Of a stretch of DNA of 64,000 bases, positions 49,001 to 61,000 are shown piece after piece. The DNA lies in the NCBI RefSeq assembly GCF_022539315.1, contig NC_066316.1, forward strand, positions 63,035,994-63,099,993. The letters are read 5' to 3'. Source of the DNA: Serinus canaria. Its lineage: Eukaryota > Chordata > Aves > Passeriformes > Fringillidae. Made by a program: the position numbers and the translations under genes. Every line of letters starts with the position of its first letter. Within the stretch, counting starts at the first letter, position 1. The notes under the pieces were generated by a model. It did no database searches. It was not told the DNA's origin and worked only from the letters and a program-made list of their open reading frames with translations.

Positions 49001-52000
49001 ATAATGCCTAATTCACTATTGCAAATTTTTTGAGGGCTCAGTACCAAACTGAAAAGAAAAACCTAAGATAAAAATCGAAAAGGAGTGTGCAGTGGGACAA
49101 GCAGGCCAGAGCTTATTTCTGTGTGTACCTTCTGTTTATGACAACTGAATTGAAGATGACTAAAGAAGCAGTTTTTTATTATAATATCTAATAGAATTAT
49201 TAGCTTTGTAAATAGACCAATCTCAAAGTAATTAGGACAGATGGATCAGAAAGAGAAAGCCTTCATACTCTGCAAGTAAATACCTTTTTAAAAGCTTGGT
49301 TTTAATTCACTCAGTGACTTTTTGAGTCTCAACAAGTCCCCTTTCTGACCAGGAAAAAAAGCAGGGAAAACCCAGTCAGATCCTAAAGCAGATGAAGATG
49401 ATGTTCTTTGGGCCCATGGGGGCTGCTGAGGATGACATTTAAATAGTCTGATTATCAAGTTTGTTACTTTATTTCTCTCCTGTTCCAGTATTTCCTGATA
49501 GTCCTGGTACCTTAGACACCATGCAGACATCTGGTGAGGCTATACTCATACCCTAAGGATTTATAAAGAAATTTATGTGGCTACCAATCATGGAAGTTTT
49601 CACCTAAGGAGGCCTGGTCTTCTAACCTAAGGACATAAGTTAGATATACCCCGAGGAACACAGAGCCCTAATGGCTTTTTGAATCCCTCCCACCATGAGG
49701 AGCAGGGTTTGAGAGCGAGGAGGGGGCTGCGACAAAATAGTTTTCTGGTGGGTGGGAAGATGTGTCAGCAGAGAGAAGTCACTGCATGCAGCCACAAGCT
49801 GCCTACAAAATTTGTTTTGCTTTAATGTGCATGATCCTGTCTCAGTCCTCTGGATACTCCTCCTGTTACAGGAGAATCTTATTCCTATTTCATAAAGCAA
49901 AATGATTTGGTATTCCGCCAAATGCTATACATGAAGTGTAATGGTGGAGCCAGAAAATGAAGGCACAACTTGTGAATTGCCATGTGAATTGCCCAAAGAG
50001 AATACTATAATTTTTTTTTTATTTTTTGGTGAAGGTAGAGAGCAAATCAATGAATTAAACAAACTTTATATACCACTAGGGTACCTTCACTCCAATATTA
50101 AGAATTTTAAAAGTGTGCCTTAAAATAATAAAAGAATTTAGGCAAAACCATACTTTGACATATAAAACCAATTCCATATACATGCAGTGTATAGATGTAT
50201 ATGTATGTGTGTGGTAGAACGTACTATTTTAACTGGAAGGAAGCTCATAAAAAGAAAAGCTTTTGGGGTTAGCTCAAACTTTGAGTGCACTTTAACATGC
50301 TGGTTGTACTTTATGAAGAAATCTCAGATGTGTCCCATATGTTGCAAATGTTTAAGAATGGGCTCAGGATGAGCTTTTGTCTGCCTGAGACATACAACTA
50401 TTTAAAAAATATCTTTCTTCAGCAGCAGCAATATTTATTTTTGTGTGCAAGTTTTGCAGTTTGAATGCTGGATTTGAGTTTCCACATAGCAGTCAAAAAG
50501 TGAAAAAAACCAAAACCTTTAATAAAGCTAACAACGGAATTTGGTTTCAAGACTATTTCCCATGACTCAAACTTTTTTTTGTCAGAATAATTTTTCTTAG
50601 AACAGTTGACATATCATTATTGTTTTCCTTGTTTTAGAATATTGGCTTCGCAAAACTGTCCAATCCGTCCTTGAACTAAAAAACCCCCATGTTTTCAGAA
50701 GTCTGGCTTCTTTTTTAGTAACTCTAATGTTCTTTTCCCTTTTCCACCACCACTATTGTGTTAAGTGACTGCAGGCTTCTGGGATGTGAATGGAAATGGA
50801 ATGAAAATGCATAAAAAATCTGCCATAACTACCTGATTGTTCCCCAGCTGGGTGAGAACACTACGGCTAGGTGCAACTTTCGTGGTGAACTCCCTTATCA
50901 TCCTCAGTGGTCCAATTCTATGCTTCGAATTCTACTCTGTTTTTGAAACTGATTTCTTTTGCTGGATTTTTCTTCTGTCATCTTGTCTTCATTTTCTGAT
51001 CTGCCTTCTCTGTCATATTCAGTGAAATTTTTTTATTGATTACTACAGCGTCATGAGTTAGTTTCTCTTAAGTGTCTTTAAAAAATGATTTCATGACATG
51101 ACATACGGCCCCTTGTTCTCAATAGGATTTCAAGAAGGACATAGCTTTGCTCAAAACTCAAAAATGGACTGAGGAGTTTAGATACTGCTTTTCTTTTTAA
51201 GTGCTGCTTTCTCAAATGGAAATTAAAAAAAAAAAAACAAACAAAAAAAACCCCCAAACCAAACACTAAAAGAAAACCAAACAACCAAACAAAAGAAGCA
51301 GTCCTATCCTACAAGTAGCTGCTTCTCCTGAGCAAAGAAACGTATTACATAAAACCCCAAATAACCTCTAAACAGTAAATAAGTCAACAAACTATGAAAA
51401 ATTTAATGCTTCTACTTCACTTTTTCTAAACTTGGTAACTAAAGAAGTCACAGGGAGGGCTCACTGAACACTTTTTAATGTTTTAGCAGCAGACAGTTCA
51501 TATTTTGTTGACAAGAAGCCCAATTTTCAATAGCTCCACAGACGTATATAATCATTGTCTTTAAATGAATTAGGGCTGAAAAACAACACATATCTGTGAA
51601 ACACCAGGTCAGAATCTATGCTTTTGGTGGAAGTTAGGGACATGAACTGCATTTTTAAAAGTTTTTAACTGAGTTCTCAATTACTTCTTCAGAACATCTG
51701 TGAAGCAGCTCAGTCATATGAGAAATTCATAATGAAGTAACAGATAGAAGCATTCTGAACTATAGACATTTCAATGGGATTAAGAAGAAATTCCCATGGC
51801 AAAAGATTATGAACACAGAAACAGAAAGATCACTTGGGAGTACAATGTGAGCTCATGGTCAAATCGCAAAGAATAAATATCAACATTTTTAAGTCTTCCT
51901 TTTCAGTGATTCTATAGTTCATAATTTTTCTATGATGCTTCTTGCTCTTTTGGAAAGTAATTAAAGCTTTATGATGAATAGTTCAAGGAGTGCAAGTGAA

Positions 52001-52564
52001 AAACTGTGGTAAAGCATCCATTTTGCCTGACCTACTTATGGGAGCTGCTGCATGTGCAGGGTCACCCATCTGGAGGTCTCCATTATTTTATATAGGGAAT
52101 ATAGGTATTTACATTAGAAATGCCTTGGTAGGTGTTTTAATCTGAGTGCACACCAGGTACCTAAGTCAGAATTTATTTCATGAGCTCAGCTTAAGACTGT
52201 GCATGTGCTTTCTTCTCCTGCTCTGCCACAGGCTTTCCCCACACAGCTGGCAGTGATACCACTGCTTACAGCAGTCCCTGTTCTACCACTGAAGATCTCC
52301 TTGGACAGGCTGACATTGGGGATAAAGGCTGGCACCCCATACTGACTTTAGAAGATAGAGTTCATCTTTCCTTACATTTACAGGACTTTGATTCTTGTTA
52401 TGGACTCTGGGAGCTGAGCTGTATTCCTGACAAGAGCAGTATCCGTCATTCCTATATTTTTCTTTTCAGACCTTACTGGGCTGTGTGTTATTGTTTAATT
52501 GCCCATTCCACTTGTAACATGATTTTTTAAAATTAGCTTGACATTTCATGTGCTTCTTTTACAG
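46063..52564. other. Long unannotated stretch, no gene recognised
   Basis: About 6.5 kb without a supported gene. Minor items: AT-rich blocks near 48400-48545 and 49170-49200, and an A-rich, AAAC-repeating stretch at 51221-51297. Slightly GC-richer patches lie at 46330-46620, 46800-47040 and 49650-49800, with only short open frames. Confidence 0.55.
51221..51297 (+). repeat. A-rich low-complexity tract with AAAC/CCAAA units
   Basis: A run of 13 A (51225-51237) passes into CAAAC, AAAAAAAACCCCC and CCAAACAACCAAAC units. It resembles a decayed homopolymer or retroposon tail, but no element body is recognised. Confidence 0.85.
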
Positions 52565-52659
52565 TTCATCTCAGTTGTTAATGAGCCCTTTGCCAAGTAT
52601 CTTCAGTACAGATCATTATAGACCTTTAGTACTGTCCTTTGAAAGACAATACCAATAAA
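52565..52659 (+). other. Possible terminal exon (weak)
   Basis: TGCTTCTTTTACAG at 52551-52564 looks like a 3' splice site. From 52565 the first frame is open for 18 codons (peptide FISVVNEPFAKYLQYRSL) to TAG at 52619-52621, and an AATAAA hexamer sits at 52654-52659. This is the order expected of a last exon. The pieces are short and each is common in AT-rich DNA, and no downstream GT-rich element is obvious, so confidence is low. Confidence 0.12.
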
Positions 52660-53012
52660 CAGAAAAATAGCTCAGCAGAAGGAACGTAAGTGTTCTATGT
52701 TCACAATTTTTAGTTTGCAAAGGTTAGGCACTATTCAGAAAAAAAGGAAGCTTTTTTATTTTTTAAATGTTACAGTAACCAATTAATGTGATTTGTTCAA
52801 ATGGGCATTATGAGTTGTCCAGATGCCAAGCCTGCATCATTCCAGCCCTGAAAGACCTGTGCAGATACAGCTGTGGGCTAGTCCTCTCTCTGTCACAAGC
52901 AGGTATCTTTTGATGTCCTGAAGATCACATAAATCCTGTCAACTGAAGGGTATCACAAGGAAAGGAGAGTCAGGCCATGGCAAAGATTTGAGCCTACCTG
53001 GGCACATGCTGA
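52660..53012. other. Unannotated sequence
   Basis: Nothing recognised between the weak exon candidate and the CR1 copy. Confidence 0.6.
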
Positions 53013-53950
53013 GATCACAGAATCACAGAATAAGCTGAGTTAGAAGGCACTCACAAGGATCATGGGTCCAGCTCCTGGCCCTGCACAGAACACACAAAAG
53101 AGTCACACCATGTGCCAGAGAGTATTGCCCAAATGCTTCTTGAACTCTGTCAGGCTTGGTTCTGTGACCAGTTCCCTGGGAATCCTGTTCCAGTGCCTGT
53201 TCAGTTCTCTGGGTGAAGAACCATTTCCTGATATCCAACCTAAACCTCCCCAGCAGAACTTCAGGCCTTTTCCTCGGGTCCTGTCACTGGTCACCACACA
53301 GGAGAGATCAGTGCTTGCTCTTCCTCTTCCCTTCATGAGGAAGTTGTAGCCGCAATGAGGTCTCCCTCAGTCTCCTCTTCTCCAGGCTGAACAGAACAAG
53401 TGACCTCAGCTGCTCCTCATACGGGTTCCCCTCCAGACCCTTCACCATCCTCGCTGCCCTCCTTTGGACCCTCTATGGCTTAATGTCTTTTTTATGTTGT
53501 GGTACCCAAAACTGCCCCCAGCACTGGAGGTGAGGCTGCCCCACTGCAGAGCAGAGCGGGACAATCCCCTCCTTTTTGCCCAGCTGCAATGCTGTTCCTG
53601 ATGCCCCCCAGGACACACTTGGCTCTCCTGGCTGCCAGGGCACTGCTGACGCATGTTCAACTTGCCAATGACCAGGACCCCCAGGTCCCTTTCCAGGGGC
53701 TGCTCTCCAGCCTCTCATTCCCCAGTCTGTGCACACAACCAGGATTGCCCCATCCCAGGTTCTGAATCAGGCACTTTCCTTTGTTAAACTTCAAATAGTT
53801 GGTGATTTCCCAATCTTCTAATTTATTAGGGGTCCCTCTGAAAGGCCTCCCTGCCTTTGAGGGACTTGACAGCTCCTCCCAGTCTAACAAATCTGACCCA
53901 GAGGTGGTTGCAGAAGTTACTTTACTAACAAATTCTGCTCCTAAGAGTAG
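53013..53950 (-). mobile_element. CR1 LINE, 3' portion with reverse-transcriptase C-terminus remnants (minus strand)
   Basis: The left end is ATCACAGAATCACAGAATA (53014-53032), the complement of the CR1 3' terminal repeat. Next come 3' untranslated blocks (CTCCTCTTCTCCAGGCTGAAC at 53369-53389) and then, on the minus strand, decayed ORF2. The region 53473-53736 reads in one frame to a peptide with VPLCSA, PHL, QFWVPQHKKDI, matching the conserved end of the CR1 reverse transcriptase. An overlapping minus frame carries LGNERLESSP and LNMRQQC, so at least one frameshift breaks the gene. It fades into unique sequence near 53950. It is about 940 bp, 5'-truncated and inactive. Several plus-strand open frames over it (53062-53765) are shadows. 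Confidence 0.93.
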
Positions 53951-55037
53951 GAAGAAATGGATTTTCTTATAGGACGTGGAGGTTTTTCTTGTTTGTTTTG
54001 TTTTAATTTTAAAGCTTTTGGATTGCTTTTTCCTAGATACTCATAGAGCCTGGATAACAGTAGATGTAAATATACGAAGTCTTGTCTGCTTTTCCCTACT
54101 CTAACAGCACCCTTATATAGGTACACACCAAAGACAAAAGTGACTGAGCTGCTGAGTCTGTAAGGGATGATTCACAATTTCAGGAGAAATGGGTGTTAGT
54201 GTTGAAAGCTTGTGCAAGGTCATAAGTGCAAATGACCAGGCCAGTGTCAATTTGACTGTAGTAACTGGAGCTCCAAGACCGTGAGCATGCATTTGATGCC
54301 TCTCTTGAATGCTGGTAAGAACAACTACTAAAATGCCTTTTAGTGTGCAAGGAGGCAAGAGCTTAAATTGAAAAAAATGGAACTCTGCAAGGTGCTGGAA
54401 AGTCACTTGTAAAAAACTGAGAACTGTGGTGGGATGGTTCTCCATTGGTAAAAAGAAAGTCAAACTGCAGAATGAATGCATTAAATTGTACACCGACCAT
54501 AAGGCAAACACTCAAAGGCTAACACAACTCTGACTATGAGAAATGCTGACTTGTGAGAGAACAAGTATAAACAGAATGGCTATTCTGTAGAAAAGCAAAG
54601 GATGCCAGTGTTGAAGATCAGAAGCCATAGAATATGGATGTGTAAAGTGTTCCTTGTGCGAAGCAGTAAATTTTCTTTTTTTTTGCATATAGAAGAATTA
54701 TCAAAAATTGTAAAATTATAGCCACTTATAGGCCATGACTAAGTCTAAATCAGCATAATTCTCTGTGCAGCACTAAGACCTGTTATAAAGCTAAAATAAA
54801 GAGATAGATTGAAAGTCTCACAATGTTAAAAATGGTGGTTAAGAAGAGTCACGACAAGCAGTCCCAGCTGGCTGTTGTGGCAGAGCACCAGAACTTTCAA
54901 ATGCAAGGCTTTCTCCTGCATTACCCTTGAAATAAAACAAAGTTTCAGAGGGGCTACCTGCATTGTCGAGGCCCGAATGATGTTTAAATAAAACAATGCC
55001 TGGAGTAGTCCACAGTGCAAGATTTTAAGAAAATTGA
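53951..55037. other. Unannotated sequence
   Basis: No gene is recognised. Minus-strand open frames at 54113-54511 (132 codons) and 54826-55212 (128 codons) lack motifs; the second runs through the poly(T) tract and includes a lysine run because of it. Confidence 0.55.
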
Positions 55038-55057
55038 TTTTTTTTTTTTTTTTTTTT
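55038..55057. repeat. Poly(T) tract, 20 T
   Basis: An uninterrupted run of 20 T. A minus-strand retroposon tail is possible, but no element body or target-site duplication is seen. Confidence 0.94.
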
Positions 55058-58000
55058 ACCCCAGAAAGCTGAAAAGACAATAAGTAAAAGTTGCAGCTTT
55101 TCAATAAATGAAATAATGCTACACGGAGCCACAGAATATTCTGGTTAAAGGCATACTGGCCTGGTTTTAAATTATTAGATGCTCCCATCTGAAAACATGT
55201 TCTTGGGAACAATAGTTTAATAGTGTTAGTTATCCCTATTAAGTAGGATAGCTGGTTCTATTGGCTTCAACAGTCCTGGGAACATAACCAACCATTCAAA
55301 ACTTTAATGGCCCAGCAGAGATAGAATTGTTGTTTTGTAGGTATGTGCACAGCTAATGGTAAAACGGATGGGATAATGAATGCCCTGATGCTAACATTAA
55401 CAGACACCAAATACCCCCTTTATATGAGTTCTGCACAACATTAAATAAAGAATGATCTTAAAGAAGATAAGAAAAAATTGCCTAATTCACAAGTAAATTT
55501 GCACCTTCTCCACCATAAACAACTCATTAACATGAAATAATCATGCCACTTAGCAATCCCATTATTATAATTCTCATTGTTACATGAAACTTGTTAGTAT
55601 GTATTAGGATTGCAGCTCTTGTACAGTCTCTGCCATAGATGTAGAGATTTTAAAGAAATATCACTAAATATTCTTAAGAACAGAAAAATAAAAAAGGCCT
55701 AGAATTGTAAAGTCCTTTACAGGGAGAGAGTCACATTAAAAGGATCTTATGATCTTTCTCAAGCATTAAAATCCCAGGAAATTCAGAGATAAGCCTATAT
55801 TTAAAAAAAAAAAAATCATTGAACATTTAACAGAATGAAAATGCAGAATTAGTGTTTCTGCACAAAATTGTTTTTGTACCAAAGTGAACCATGGTGGATG
55901 AAAATGAGAGAATAAACCAACTGCTCCTTCCAAAAAAGCAGCTAGTCTGCTGTTAAAAATTAGCTTAATTTAAACTTAATTATTGTGAGGAGTTTCACTG
56001 CACTGAATTAATGGCATGATTTACTTTCTGGAAAACATTACAGGTCCTTAGTTATGTAGTTCTAACAACTATTGAGCTTGTTTTCAGTTCTGTAATAAAA
56101 AGTTTTTCTTGAATGTGGATTGTAGGTTTTGATATTATTGTTCCCCTGACAGAAGCTTTTAACAGAAAGACAAGTGAAAGAGCGCTGGTTTGTGAAAGAG
56201 TCATGCAGTCAGATCCTCACCAGGAGCAAACTGTGAACCAGCTCCCTTGGTTTCAATGGGTCTACAACAGCTGATGATACAGAAATGTCACATACTTTGA
56301 AGGATTTCTGCAAAACATAAATTGCCTTTTACTAGTGCTCGGGGATTTTCAAGAGAAGAAGAAGCAAGCTGATGAAACTGAGACTATGGTTCTACAATAC
56401 AGTAAATCATGCTTGATGTCTTCATGAACCAGATTAAAACAGGTGTAAATACAAGAAAGAAATGGATGAACCAATATAAACTCAATTTACTGGTTCTGTT
56501 TTGTTCAAAATTTTCTGAGGGACCATCCTACTATAAGTAGCTTCTGTGCTGGATCATATATCATCTGTTTGAAATACTATGCCCCTTCAGGTATTACCTC
56601 CATCATGCTGAGCAAGAGTTTAACTTCAGCATGATCTCTGTATCAGATACCCTGGGCTAATTCAACAGCCAAGCAGTGATGTGCCCAAGATGGATCCCAA
56701 CCCCATTTGTATTGCTGGAGGCACAGACGTAGTTTAAGGATAACAGATTCATTGCTGAAAACTCTGAAAACTCGAGGTGAGATGGGAATTCCTCAGCAAG
56801 TCAAGTGGGAATTGTAGCAGTCACCTGATCCAGTAAAGGCACATGTGGCAAAGTTTCTGCACTGCTAATGGAGTCAGGATCAGGAGAGACATGCTATGCT
56901 TGAAAGTGTTTGTCAGGAGGTGCTGATCTCCGTCTGCTCTAAGGCAGAATCTGGAGATTTTTCTAGTATTTTCTAGTTTTCCTCGTGCAAAATAGCTCAG
57001 GCCATGGCTGCCTGCAGCCAGCAGCTTGCTGAAAGGAAATGTTGAAGAGGATCCTGCAAATAATGGTACAACTCATGTTTGGTCCACAGTTAAAAAATGG
57101 AAACACAATGGAAAACAGAACCTTTGAACAAGAGAATTAAAGGCAACATGGGTCTAAGGCAATAATCCAACACAAAATTAATAGCAACTTGCCAAGTGGT
57201 GTTTTCAATTATGATAATTTTATTCTGTATTAAAGTAGCACCAGAGGTCAAATGATGCAGTCAGTCCTGATGCTCTTTCCCTTGCATTAGATGATGTAGA
57301 ACATTTCCCAGGTGCATTTTCTAGCTAAGATGAAATATAAAAGCAGTCTAAAAGGAATATAGCTGTTCCAGTGTTTGAGTCCACAGCTCTGCAGAGTTCT
57401 CTGTGTTGAAGAGCACTCCACTGACAGGAAATGTCTTCCAAATGCAGAATCAAGCTGATTGACATCTCTGGAATATATTCTCAGTGCTCATGCATTATTT
57501 CTTTATTCAAATTTCAGAGGAGTGTTTGACTTTTACTGTGAAACCATAAATCACTACCATTTTTGGCATCTCTGATGTTTTCCTCAGTTAAACACAATGA
57601 GTTTCCTTCAAGGGAAGAAGGAACAGTGCATACAGTGTTCAAAATGTGTTACTAATTTATTGGAAGGTCCTGTTGATATAATTAATTCAAATGTTTTAGT
57701 ATAGTCCAACAGAACACATACATCTTTTGGTAATGCATGTACTTTGAGACCCCTGCACATTATGCATGTATTTTAGACCAAATATTCTTCCTAAGATGGC
57801 AGATACATTTTAGCTGTAGAGGTTGTGAAAAATGACCCAGAGTTTTGTCGTCCCTGTTCATTACTCTGTTAGGAACTATTTGTTATTGTAGAGAAAACGA
57901 AGAGATTTGCTCACCCTTTTCTTTCACTACAAATGTATGTAAAAGAAAAAACATAACAAAGAAACATTTACAGGGAAAAGTAGTATTTGCAGTGACATAA

Positions 58001-61000
58001 ATTGCCTTGGCAGACTTTTCTTGGTGGCAATTATATAGAAAAAATATCTATGCAGACTTTTTGTATTACTGCCTGTAAATATTACAGTTTTCTATTAATG
58101 TGCATTACTAGAGCTACTAGCTTTGACAGTTCTTTGGCATACTTTGGGGACAACTGCTTTAAGAAAAACAACCAAAAAACTACTTGCTTCTATCTGACCA
58201 GCATCAAAAAAGCATCATCTACACTGTTCACTGAGTTGTGGCAGACTGTGACTTTTCCTTACAGTGGTTGTTCTTCAGCCTCTTATCCGTGCTACTCCTT
58301 GTTATCTCTTGGCATGTGCTATTCCAGAGGACAACTTCAGTTTTTAGCTTTGTCTTAAGTGCCAAGCAGACTGACAGTTTTCTGCAAGTACTTTGTCAAC
58401 TCAGTTTCTATTGCTTTTAGAGAATACTGTAACTAGAGCTATGGAATGTGACTACCATTCTGCTGTAAATTTATGAGTGTGATTTTCTACTTCCTCCACA
58501 GAGAAAAAGGGATAAGGAATTCTCCTTTCTTTGTTTATACCAGGGTTAATAAAAGTGTACACTTGGAAAGTGTTTTGTCTCGTCTATTTCAGGTACAGTA
58601 GCAGTCCCTTTTTAGTTGGCAGGTTTTGAAACATTTGTCAAAGCCAGTAAGTGGTGGATTAATACAAAAGCAAATTATGCACAATTTTTCTATCATAATA
58701 AATATGCTAAAGGAATCTAAGATTTAATAACATCCTTATTTCTTTTCATCTAGCAATGATGGAAAGAGACTGAAAAAGGTAATGGTTAAGGTCATCCAGG
58801 ATTCTTGATTTGGGTTGCCATGTGTTTCATCAGACATGGCTACTTCTCTGACCTTAACATTTGAGACAGATGGATTTTTGGCACATGCAACCCATGTTTT
58901 TAAATTCCTACTGGAGCAGGAGCCAGGATTTATTTTTCCAACCCCAACATCTAAACCACAGGTGGGTCTTCCAGCTTAATCAGCTGCAAATGGTCTACAG
59001 AGGAGCTGCAGTGGTTATCAGTCAGCAGTCAAGGTGTGGAAAGAAAAGTGAGAAAGGACTGTCAGGCACACTATTTGAGTGTGTAAAGACAGAGACAGTG
59101 GAATATAAACCTAGTGATTTTCAAGATTTTTTGGGAGAATTAGGACACCTGTAATTTCTCAGAAGAAGATGAGACACTTCTGGGCACAAGCAACTCTACA
59201 TTCTGAAGAATCAGCTTGCTGCATGGGCAGACCTTCCTCTTTCTTGTTGTGCTGCCATGAACAGGACTGCCACGCTCTCTCTTCAAACTCAAACCCTTGC
59301 TTTTCTGCCACATCCTGTAGTGTCCTCCCACCCTTCTGCTCTATGCCTCTCTTTCCTGTTGGATATGCTATGAACTATGTTTTACTGGTTCTATTCCTAA
59401 CAAGGCTGAATGGAGAAAGTAATTTAACATGGCTGAGTGATCTATTCATATGCAATTGTCTCATACGAACATTTTGAGGATCACAGAACATTTGTTAAGT
59501 GATTTTGGACCACTTGATGAAAGACATTTTTCTAAGCATTATTATTATTTTCATGTAAATGTATCATATATTTAATGTATAATTAATGTTATAATGGCTC
59601 ATTCTTCATAATTCCTCATTGTGTAATTTTTATTTTAAAATATATACATATTCTATCTAGTGTTTGTACTTACACATATATTACATTTAAAAGCTGTTGA
59701 TTTTCTATGAGCCAAAAAAGGATTAAAACTTTGGAACAAGTTGAGATGTTGCCTTTTCTGAATAGTGTTCATATACTTTAGGAAAAGAATGATGGAATCT
59801 CTACTCTGAAACCTCAAATGTGCTTCTTAAGGTAATCCTTTAGGGTCAAAAAGAGGGAAGTGGTTCAGAAAAAAACAATTAAACATTACCCAGAAAAAAT
59901 TGAAAATACAGTCTCATGATCAAGGTGTTGTAAAGCATTGCATTCAGAAAAAATCTGGCCTTTGCTTCAGGGAATTTGCTATTAGCATCTTTTGCACAGT
60001 CATTCCCTGGATCATTAATGATGTGAGGTTTAACCCTGATGTTAAAGAACATTTGAGGTCAGTATTCGGATGTATAAGTTTGTTTTTGTATATCTATTAA
60101 AAATCAAATAGTTTTACAGCATAGCTTATGAGGGCTTGAGATGCGCTACAAGTTCTCTGACATGTAGTAAACCACAAAACATCCATTTAATTTGTGAACA
60201 TTGATGATGTGGTGGAAAATGGCATTGCTTCTTTGATCTTCGTGGAGTCGCGCCAGTTTACACCAGCTCAGGAATTTGGTCTATTGTTCCTGCAAACATC
60301 CTATGACATTTTAAATTATCAAGATGATCATCTTGCAAAGACAAGCAAAGTATTAGAATAACAGTTCCCTGGCAAGAACTTAACTTATTAGAAAAATAAA
60401 TGACATGTGTTCTTTTTATATGAATAAAAGCTTCTTTCATAAGAACGCATGACTTACTAGGAGACTGAAGCTGTGATTTCCTAGCTGTGGGTGCAACTTT
60501 GTGAATCAGAAAGGCTGACATCCCAGTGAAGCAACTGATGTTTGCTCAGACTTGTAAGGCATAAAGGTTCAATGTCCTCAAACAAAGGCATCCAGCAGCT
60601 AATCTCATGTTTTTCAGTTTCTTTTTAGGGGTTTCTCCCTGTTGTTTCTGTCTGGTCTTTGTCATCGAAAGTGCATGTAAAAACACATATGAGAAGAAAG
60701 GCAGCAAATATTTTGTCTTGCCTTTTCTATCTCTATCTTTATAGAATTAACAGCTTTTTACCCCAATGTTTTGTTTGATCATGGAGCTGATTTCAAGCAA
60801 GCCAACTGAAAATGGGCATTTCATTTACAGGAGCGGGAAAGTTGTCAGAAAGTACAACTACATTCTACAGAATGTCATGCAGGTACCCACAGATATTTGT
60901 GTGTTAATCTGCAAAGATCTTCATACAGGATGTGTCAGTAAAATTTTCTGTGGCCAGTAATAGTTGGAGCTTTTTAGAAAGGAGAGACAAAGGAGACAAA

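Noticed and set aside
53062..53765. Plus-strand open frames of 88-95 codons
   Set aside because: They lie antisense to the CR1 copy, whose minus strand carries the reverse-transcriptase remnants.
58238..58420. Open frame after CTTTTCCTTACAG giving a membrane-like peptide
   Set aside because: Hydrophobicity follows from T-rich composition; there is no family resemblance and no donor or gene context.
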